DNA from: Deltaproteobacteria bacterium
GTDB taxonomy: Bacteria > Desulfobacterota > DSM-4660 > Desulfatiglandales > B25-G16
Assembly: GCA_018400255.1 (NCBI GenBank)
Contig: JAGYMO010000288.1
Location: forward strand, 1-11,897
DNA: 11,897 nucleotides
Direction: 5' to 3'
In this document: one piece after another, positions 6,713-11,897 of the stretch
Layout: the number at the start of each line of letters is the position of its first letter
Numbering within the stretch: position 1 is the stretch's first letter
Translations under genes and position numbers: made by a program
Notes under the pieces: model-generated
Told to the model about the DNA's origin: nothing
The model's input: only the letters and a program-made list of their open reading frames with translations
Databases searched by the model: none

Positions 6713-7318
6713 ATGATAGCTCACATAACCGGAATACTTCTTAGCAAAAATCCAGAATCAGCCATAATCGATACAGCCGGGGTTGGATACCAGCTTTTTA
6801 TTCCCCTATCTACCTTTTATAAGCTGCCTGATGAACATGAAAAGGTTGGCTTATATACTTACACTCATGTCAGGGAAAACGCGTTTCAATTATTTGGTTT
6901 CCAAACAAAAATAGAAAAAGAGATATTTTTACTGCTGATATCTGTATCTGGTATAGGACCAAAGCTTGCCTTAAATATTCTCTCAGGTATTGGTCCCGAT
7001 GATCTATTGAACGCTATCGTGGAGTCAAATTGCGATCGAATCTCTGATGTGCCGGGTGTTGGAAAAAAAACAGCCCAGAGAATTACCTTAGAGTTAAAGG
7101 AGAAGGCTGCCAGTCTATCAACGGGTTTAGAAACAAGGCCAAGAAAAACATTTGAAATAGAAAACAAGGAGATGTTCAATGATGCCTTATCTGCGCTTAC
7201 TAATCTTGGATACAATAATAAATCAGCCAGGAACGCTATAGAATATGTGCTGCGCAGTAATAATGAAATAAACCTCGAGGAACTAATACGGATGGTGTTA
7301 AAAAATCTATCAAAATGA
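6713..7318 (+). CDS. ruvA: Holliday junction branch migration subunit RuvA
   Basis: RuvA binds the four-way junction as a tetramer and loads the RuvB motor. The 201-residue protein has the three usual domains: an N-terminal OB fold (1-62) beginning with the characteristic MIAHITGILL start, a central domain with two helix-hairpin-helix motifs (about 77-90, VSGIGPKLA; about 112-126, VPGVGKKTA), and a C-terminal three-helix domain (about 150-200) that contacts RuvB. The start is fixed by family alignment, yet no Shine-Dalgarno precedes it; a TATAAT lies 14 nt upstream. It follows ruvC after 136 nt and is separated from ruvB by an unusually long 358-nt gap. Confidence 0.96.
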   Translation: MIAHITGILLSKNPESAIIDTAGVGYQLFIPLSTFYKLPDEHEKVGLYTYTHVRENAFQLFGFQTKIEKEIFLLLISVSGIGPKLALNILSGIGPDDLLNAIVESNCDRISDVPGVGKKTAQRITLELKEKAASLSTGLETRPRKTFEIENKEMFNDALSALTNLGYNNKSARNAIEYVLRSNNEINLEELIRMVLKNLSK

Positions 7319-7339
7319 AAAATCTCTGAGTAAAAAACT

Positions 7340-7391
7340 ACCATAAACTGAAATACTATCATGTAGCTATTTAAAACAATTACTTTATGGT
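7340..7391. repeat. 8-bp inverted repeat after ruvA
   Basis: ACCATAAA (7340-7347) and TTTATGGT (7384-7391) are perfect inverted copies separated by 36 nt of AT-rich sequence, starting 21 nt after the ruvA stop. No T-run follows, so it is not a standard terminator. It could be an operator or simply chance in AT-rich DNA. Confidence 0.25.
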
Positions 7392-7436
7392 TATAGTGTG
7401 GTAGAATTAAAAATTAAGGTATTGAAAATACGGAGT

Positions 7437-7590
7437 CAACCACTATCCCTAAAAGGGATAGCTTGAGGGTCAGAGGCGCACAGGCACCGAGTTCTTGAGA
7501 CGCAGTATTGCTTCTTTGTGCCTGCCTGTGCGATGCACGCAGACAGGTCTTTGCCACGTTGTCCCTTTGTGACCCTGGCCCAGACCTTGA
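7437..7590. repeat. Palindromic G+C-rich insert between ruvA and ruvB (REP/MITE-like)
   Basis: Within the 358-nt AT-rich gap lies a sharply bounded G+C-rich block. It holds a 7-bp hairpin CTATCCC/GGGATAG (7443-7449/7455-7461), a 7-bp long-range pair AGGGTCA/TGACCCT (7466-7472/7570-7576) that brackets the core, and a strong internal hairpin 7520-7548 with stem CCTG/CAGG plus GTGC/GCAC around a 3-nt loop. CGCACAGG (7477-7484) is the inverse of CCTGTGCG (7525-7532), and CAGGCAC (7481-7487) the inverse of GTGCCTG (7518-7524), so several alternative foldings exist. There is no transposase. Two minus-strand ORFs cross it, but their products look non-protein-like. The change of composition and the nested inverted repeats suggest a small non-autonomous mobile or REP-type repeat; an RNA element is the alternative. 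Confidence 0.45.
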
Positions 7591-7676
7591 AATACGACAA
7601 ACAAGCATATACCACCGCTTAATAGAGCAATAACTATTTGACTACATTGAACAATTGAATAAAGCAATAAACGATT

Positions 7677-8705
7677 ATGGAAAAAGGAATAACAAACCCA
7701 AATCCAGACAATGAGGAAAAATCCCTGGAACTCAGCCTAAGGCCAGTAAACCTTGATATGTTTATTGGCCAGGAAGACCTGAAAAGAAGCCTCAAAATTT
7801 TTATGGATGCTGCGAAAAAGCGCTATGAGGCGTTAGACCATGTCCTTTTTCATGGCAGCCCGGGCCTTGGAAAAACAACCCTTGCTAATATAATTTCCAA
7901 TGAATTACAGGTCAATATAAAAAGTACCTCGGGCCCGGTACTAGATAAGCCCGGTGATTTAGCAGCCATATTAACATCACTTGAGCCCAGAGATGTATTA
8001 TTCGTTGATGAAATCCATCGACTAAACCACATAGTGGAAGAAATTCTCTACCCTGCACTCGAGGATTTCACCTTAGATATCATAATTGGGCAGGGGCCAT
8101 CAGCAAGAACGGTAAAATTAAATATCCCGCCTTTCACCCTTGTTGGCGCAACTACCAGAACTGGACTACTTACCCCTCCCCTAAGAGACCGTTTTGGAAT
8201 CATACAACGCCTCGAGTTTTATAAGCCTGAAGAGCTGCAGCAAATTATAAAAAAATCGGCAGCTATTCTCAGTACTCAGATTGATGAAAAGGGGGCCTTT
8301 GAAATTGCTAAAAGATCCAGGGGAACCCCAAGGATTGCTAACAGGCTGCTTAAAAGGGTGAGGGACTATGCACAAATAAAGGCAAAGGGCATGATAACCT
8401 TTCCAATTGCTTCTAAAGCCCTGGATATGCTGGAGGTTGATGATAAAGGGCTTGACAAAATGGACAGGCTGATTATGCTAACGATAATAGAAAAATTTGG
8501 TGGTGGACCTATAGGAGTTGAAACCCTGTCAGCTGCCATTTGTGAGGAAAAAGACACGATTGAAGAGGTGTATGAGCCTTTTTTAATACAAAATGGATAC
8601 ATAAACAGAACACCAAGGGGGAGGGTAGCTACAAGCCTTGCCTATGAGCATTTCGGATGTACCCCGAAAAAAGAAAAAAATATCGTTCAAAGTAAATTAT
8701 TCTAA
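7677..8705 (+). CDS. ruvB: Holliday junction branch migration ATPase RuvB
   Basis: RuvB is the hexameric AAA+ motor that drives branch migration on RuvA-bound junctions. The 342-residue protein contains the LRPVNLDMFIGQ start of the conserved core (21-32), Walker A GSPGLGKTT (60-68), Walker B LFVDEIH (108-114), sensor I GATTRTG (157-163), the arginine-finger motif LRDRFG (169-174), sensor II around RGTPRIANRLL, and a C-terminal winged-helix DNA-binding domain with GGGPIGVETL and TPRGRVAT. All catalytic motifs look intact. No clear Shine-Dalgarno precedes the ATG; the upstream gap holds a TTGACT (7638-7643) but no convincing -10. The start is consistent with usual RuvB N-termini, which vary in the first 20 residues. 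Confidence 0.96.
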   Translation: MEKGITNPNPDNEEKSLELSLRPVNLDMFIGQEDLKRSLKIFMDAAKKRYEALDHVLFHGSPGLGKTTLANIISNELQVNIKSTSGPVLDKPGDLAAILTSLEPRDVLFVDEIHRLNHIVEEILYPALEDFTLDIIIGQGPSARTVKLNIPPFTLVGATTRTGLLTPPLRDRFGIIQRLEFYKPEELQQIIKKSAAILSTQIDEKGAFEIAKRSRGTPRIANRLLKRVRDYAQIKAKGMITFPIASKALDMLEVDDKGLDKMDRLIMLTIIEKFGGGPIGVETLSAAICEEKDTIEEVYEPFLIQNGYINRTPRGRVATSLAYEHFGCTPKKEKNIVQSKLF

Positions 8706-8749
8706 TTCCATCCTTGAATCCCCCCAAAAGACGACATCTTTGATATACA

Positions 8750-8780
8750 TTGACTTTTACATTAATCTTTTCTAAATAAT
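8750..8780 (+). promoter_or_regulatory. Probable promoter for trkAH
   Basis: TTGACT (8750-8755) is followed 19 nt later by AATAAT (8775-8780); with a 17-nt spacing the -10 would be the weaker TAAATA (8773-8778). The leader to the trkA ATG would be about 108 nt. It is the only good -35-like hexamer I see in the 189-nt ruvB-trkA gap; the rest of the gap is AT-rich with no clear structure. Confidence 0.4.
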
Positions 8781-8894
8781 GTGCTTAAACTTAATAATTA
8801 TAAGGTCTTAATCCCTCATGCGATTAAGATGCAGAATGTTTATGAAGTGTTCTAATACTAAATTTATGATTACAAGCTCATTAAAGGTTAAATA

Positions 8895-10253
8895 ATGAAA
8901 ATTATAATAATTGGAGCCGGAGAAGTCGGGCTTCATATTGCCCAAAGACTCGCAGAGGAAAATCAAGATGTCGTGTTAGTTGAAATTGATCCCAAGAAAA
9001 TCAGAGAGGTTCAAAACGCATTGGATATAAAGACCATTCTTGGTTCTGGAACCAACCCATCAGTCCTCCAGGATGCCGGAATAAAAGAAAGCGATATAAT
9101 CGTCGCGGCAACGGATAATGATGAGGCGAATCTAATAACATGCTTTTATGCTCAATTTTTAACCAACTATATCACAAAGATAGTCAGGCTCAAAAACCCG
9201 GACTACATGAAGCATCGGGAAATTTTTAATCAAGATTTTTTGAGTATTGACTTGATTATCAACCCCCGAACAGAGATGGTTGCCTCAATGCTAAGGCTTA
9301 TGGAAATTCCAGAGGCATCAGAGGTAATAGACTTTAAGGACGGTAAGATAAAACTGCTTGGCTTAACTGTGCGAGAAGACTCACCATTAATTGGTAAAAA
9401 GCTATCCTCATTCGGTGATCTTGAGAGCGCAATCCTTGTCGGGGTTATAATAAGGGGGGACCGGGTCATTATACCAAGGGGAAATGATGTAATTCAGGGA
9501 AATGATTTAATCTACTGCATCACCAGACAACAAGACATTTCAAATATTTTCCACCTAATAGGCCTTAGAAAAAGAGAACTGGGCCGGGTCATGATCATTG
9601 GCGGGAGTGAAACTGGTTTTACATTAGCAAAATCACTTGACAAAACATCTGTTAACACAAAGATCGTGGAAAAGGACGGGCAAAGATGTTTGGAAATGGC
9701 TGAAAACCTTAAAAAGGTTGTCGTATTAAATGGCGATGCTACAGATAGGGACTTTCTTTTAGAGGAAAATATCGCGGATATTGATATTGTTGCTGTTATC
9801 ACCGGCGATGATGAAAATAATGTGCTTATTTCGCTTTTAACAAAGGCATTAGGGGCAAAAAAGACTATCACTAAAATCGGTAAGCTTAGCTATATCCCAC
9901 TGATATCAGAGATTGGAATCGATACGGTTGTTAGCCCACGGCTTTCTGCAATAAGGGCAATTCTTCAATATATCAGGAAAGGCAAGGTGATATGCGTGGC
10001 TCCTTTAAAGGGAGAGGGGGCAGAGGTTATTGAATTCGAGGCGTTAGAAACATCTGATATTGTAAATATACCTCTTTCAAGGGTAAAATTTCCAAAGGGC
10101 TCCATAGTAGGCGCAATTATAAGGGGCGAAGAAATTATTATACCAAGAGGACAAAACATGATAAAGCCCCATGATCACTTAATACTATTCGCCTTAAAAA
10201 AGACTATTCCAAAGCTTGAAAAATTATTCACCGTTAAACTGGAATACTTTTAG
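8895..10253 (+). CDS. trkA: Trk potassium uptake system regulatory protein TrkA
   Basis: TrkA is the cytoplasmic NAD(H)-binding regulator that gates the TrkH K+ channel. The 452-residue protein is a tandem repeat of RCK units: RCK_N 1 (about 1-120) with nucleotide-binding GAGEVG (7-12) and acidic Glu30 at the end of the second strand, RCK_C 1 (about 145-215), RCK_N 2 (about 231-350) with GGSETG (236-241) and Glu259, and RCK_C 2 (about 365-445). The two RCK_C parts each contain the recurring VGVIIRG/VGAIIRG and IIPRG elements. Length agrees with E. coli TrkA. AAAGG (8883-8887) lies 7 nt before the ATG. Its TAG stop shares one base with the trkH GTG start, so both are made from one transcript. 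Confidence 0.96.
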   Translation: MKIIIIGAGEVGLHIAQRLAEENQDVVLVEIDPKKIREVQNALDIKTILGSGTNPSVLQDAGIKESDIIVAATDNDEANLITCFYAQFLTNYITKIVRLKNPDYMKHREIFNQDFLSIDLIINPRTEMVASMLRLMEIPEASEVIDFKDGKIKLLGLTVREDSPLIGKKLSSFGDLESAILVGVIIRGDRVIIPRGNDVIQGNDLIYCITRQQDISNIFHLIGLRKRELGRVMIIGGSETGFTLAKSLDKTSVNTKIVEKDGQRCLEMAENLKKVVVLNGDATDRDFLLEENIADIDIVAVITGDDENNVLISLLTKALGAKKTITKIGKLSYIPLISEIGIDTVVSPRLSAIRAILQYIRKGKVICVAPLKGEGAEVIEFEALETSDIVNIPLSRVKFPKGSIVGAIIRGEEIIIPRGQNMIKPHDHLILFALKKTIPKLEKLFTVKLEYF

Positions 10254-11701
10254 TGAACTTCCTTAAAATCTTCCATCTTATCGGAATATTAAACCTATTC
10301 CTGGGTTTATCCATGCTTGCACCTCTTGGAATCTCCCTCATCTATCACGATGGAAGCACTATTCCCATACTCAACTCATTCATCATTACATGTGCTATTG
10401 GGATAATCATGTATTTTATTTCAAAGACCAAAAATGGTGTATCGCTAAGCCAAAGAGAAGGCATGGCCATTGTAACCTTTGGATGGATAAGCGCCGCCCT
10501 TTTTGGCTCTCTTCCTTTTCTCCTCTCAGGCTCGATCGATAACATGACTGATGCCTACTTTGAGTCCATATCCGGCTTTACAACTACAGGGGCCAGTATT
10601 TTACGCAACATCGAATCCCTTCCCGAGGGAATCCTCTTTTGGAGGAGCATGATCCAATGGTTTGGGGGAATGGGCATTATTGTGCTTTCCATAGCAATAC
10701 TGCCATTTTTCGGCATAGGAGGCATGCAGCTTTATAGGGCTGAAATACCAAGCCCTGTGGTAGATAAATTACAGCCCAGGATATCCGAGACAGCCAAGTC
10801 CCTCTGGAAGATCTATTTTTCCATTACCTTGCTCGAGGTATCTCTGTTATGGTTAGGGGACATGCCTTTATTCGACTCTGTAAACCACGCCTTTTGTACA
10901 ATGCCAACCGGTGGATTTAGCACGCAAAATGCCAGCATTGCCCAGTATAATAGCACCTATTTTGACACAATTGTCATAATCTTTATGATACTTGCAGGTA
11001 TAAATTTTTCGCTTCACTTTAGATTCCTTAAGGGAGACTTAAAGGTATTCGGAGACGATCCTGAATGCCGGGTATTTTTATTAACCTTAGTTATTCTGAT
11101 CTCCATAGTTGCATTTAACATATACCAAACCGTTTATAACACCATTGGGCAAGCTATAAGATATGCCTCTTTTCAGGTTGTGTCTATAATAACAACAACA
11201 GGGTTTGTAACTGCTGATTATACAAAATGGCCTCCATTATCACAGATCATCATATTATTGTGTATGTTTGTCGGCGCAATGGCAGGATCTACAGGCGGGG
11301 CGATAAAGGTTATGAGAATCATACTCATAATCAAACACGGATACCAGGAAATTTTCAGGCTTGTTCACCCGCATGCCGTCAGGTCTATAAAACTTGGTGG
11401 TAAACCGATTCCTTTAGATATACTGAATAGTGTAAGGGGATTCTTCATACTGTATTTGAGCGTTTTTATCGTTGCTGTTATTATAATGTCCAGCCTTGGA
11501 CTTGACATATTCTCATCCTTTGCCTCTGTAGCAGCCACCTTAGGCAATGTTGGGCCAGGATTTGGCCTGGTAGGGCCCGTGCAAAATTATCTACCTGTTG
11601 CTGACCTCGGTAAGTGGGTTTTATCCTTTTGTATGCTAACCGGGCGTCTTGAAATTTATACAGTAATAATTCTTTTAGCCCCCGCTTACTGGCGTAAGTA
11701 A
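10253..11701 (+). CDS. trkH: Trk potassium uptake system membrane protein TrkH
   Basis: TrkH is the K+-conducting inner-membrane subunit gated by TrkA. The 482-residue protein, close to the 483 of E. coli TrkH, has four membrane-pore-membrane repeats. The selectivity-filter glycines are visible in each pore loop: FTTTGAS (Gly113), MPTGGFS (Gly220 or Gly221), TTTGFVT (Gly317) and TLGNVGP (Gly431). The loop-forming GAMAGSTGGAIKVMRI region (341-356) and the C-terminal GRLEIYT are also typical. Translation starts at a GTG that shares its G with the trkA stop (TAGTG), so it depends on coupling rather than its own Shine-Dalgarno. The gene is complete. Confidence 0.96.
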   Translation: MNFLKIFHLIGILNLFLGLSMLAPLGISLIYHDGSTIPILNSFIITCAIGIIMYFISKTKNGVSLSQREGMAIVTFGWISAALFGSLPFLLSGSIDNMTDAYFESISGFTTTGASILRNIESLPEGILFWRSMIQWFGGMGIIVLSIAILPFFGIGGMQLYRAEIPSPVVDKLQPRISETAKSLWKIYFSITLLEVSLLWLGDMPLFDSVNHAFCTMPTGGFSTQNASIAQYNSTYFDTIVIIFMILAGINFSLHFRFLKGDLKVFGDDPECRVFLLTLVILISIVAFNIYQTVYNTIGQAIRYASFQVVSIITTTGFVTADYTKWPPLSQIIILLCMFVGAMAGSTGGAIKVMRIILIIKHGYQEIFRLVHPHAVRSIKLGGKPIPLDILNSVRGFFILYLSVFIVAVIIMSSLGLDIFSSFASVAATLGNVGPGFGLVGPVQNYLPVADLGKWVLSFCMLTGRLEIYTVIILLAPAYWRK

Positions 11702-11777
11702 AAAGATTAATGCAGAGCCTTTTTTCAATTTTCGGGCTACACCCTTTTGTAGTTTCTCATAAGACCTTACAAATAGT

Positions 11778-11815
11778 AATAATCTTAAAGGGTTAAGAAA
11801 ACTGATTATTTTTTT
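11778..11815 (+). terminator. Possible rho-independent terminator after trkH
   Basis: AATAATC (11778-11784) can pair with GATTATT (11804-11810), with an inner CTTAA/TTAAG helix (11784-11788/11793-11797), and the outer arm runs into seven T residues (11809-11815). The stem is AT-rich and interrupted, so it would be weak. It sits 76 nt after the trkH stop. Confidence 0.3.
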
Positions 11816-11842
11816 GGTATTAACTCCATCTATATACATAAT
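11814..11842 (+). promoter_or_regulatory. Promoter-like pair directly before the last gene start
   Basis: TTGGTA (11814-11819) and CATAAT (11837-11842) are 17 nt apart, a good sigma70-type arrangement (4/6 and 5/6 matches). Transcription would start around 11849-11850, that is, at the ATG of the partial gene at the window edge, which has no Shine-Dalgarno. This suggests a leaderless message. Confidence 0.4.
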
Positions 11843-11849
11843 TTATAAA

Positions 11850-11897
11850 ATGAGCCTTATAACTATCTCAAATTTATCCCTGTCTTTCTCAGGAAAA
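11850..11897 (+). CDS. Start of a probable ABC-F type ATPase (partial, runs off window)
   Basis: An ATG at 11850 opens a frame that stays open for the remaining 16 codons and reads MSLITISNLSLSFSGK. This fits the first strand of an ABC ATPase, especially the ABC-F (Uup/YheS/EttA) pattern, in which a short ISNLSLSF-x-G-K segment precedes the Walker A motif. The Walker A itself would lie beyond the window, so the call rests on very little sequence. No Shine-Dalgarno is present; a promoter-like pair lies immediately upstream. Confidence 0.5.
   Translation, partial: MSLITISNLSLSFSGK

Noticed and set aside
7414..7667. Two overlapping minus-strand ORFs (64 and 65 codons) in the ruvA-ruvB gap.
   Set aside because: They cross the palindromic insert, and their products are low in recognisable features, so they are best explained as chance open frames in a G+C-rich repeat.

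Overview
The window looks like a chromosomal segment from an uncultured-type Gram-negative bacterium with low to moderate G+C. An LPS (Kdo) pathway, a Tat exporter, a small outer-membrane-type lipoprotein and the yebC-ruvC-ruvA-ruvB order all point to a diderm. The TatA sequence and this gene order recall Desulfobacterota or Nitrospirota-like lineages, but that placement is a weak inference. No phage, plasmid, IS transposase or CRISPR array is visible.

Layout. Positions 1-325 hold a hairpin-rich, G+C-rich block with no credible ORF. It is best read as a candidate structured RNA, because two long hairpins carry perfectly complementary 7-nt loops. Next, on the + strand, come tatA and tatC, which overlap, and a 57-codon lipoprotein gene (1492-1665). 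Converging on these is a minus-strand set of kdtA/waaA (starting at 5039), kdsD and a divergent DapA-superfamily aldolase-like gene whose start overlaps the kdsD stop. From 5336 the + strand carries yebC-ruvC (1-nt overlap), ruvA and ruvB. The ruvA-ruvB gap is 358 nt and contains a palindromic G+C-rich insert. After a gap with a probable promoter comes trkA-trkH (1-nt overlap, GTG start). The last 48 nt appear to open an ABC-F type ATPase gene that leaves the window.

How the genes work together. TatA and TatC export folded proteins. KdsD makes arabinose 5-phosphate for Kdo, and KdtA transfers Kdo to lipid A. The aldolase-like third gene has no known role, but it is translationally coupled to kdsD. 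RuvC, RuvA and RuvB resolve Holliday junctions, with YebC in its frequent place beside ruvC. TrkA and TrkH form a K+ uptake system.

The least explained items are the structured block at 1-325, the coupled aldolase-like gene, the small lipoprotein, the palindromic insert between ruvA and ruvB, and two genes (ruvA and the ABC-F start) whose promoters place transcription starts at or just before the ATG with no Shine-Dalgarno sequence.
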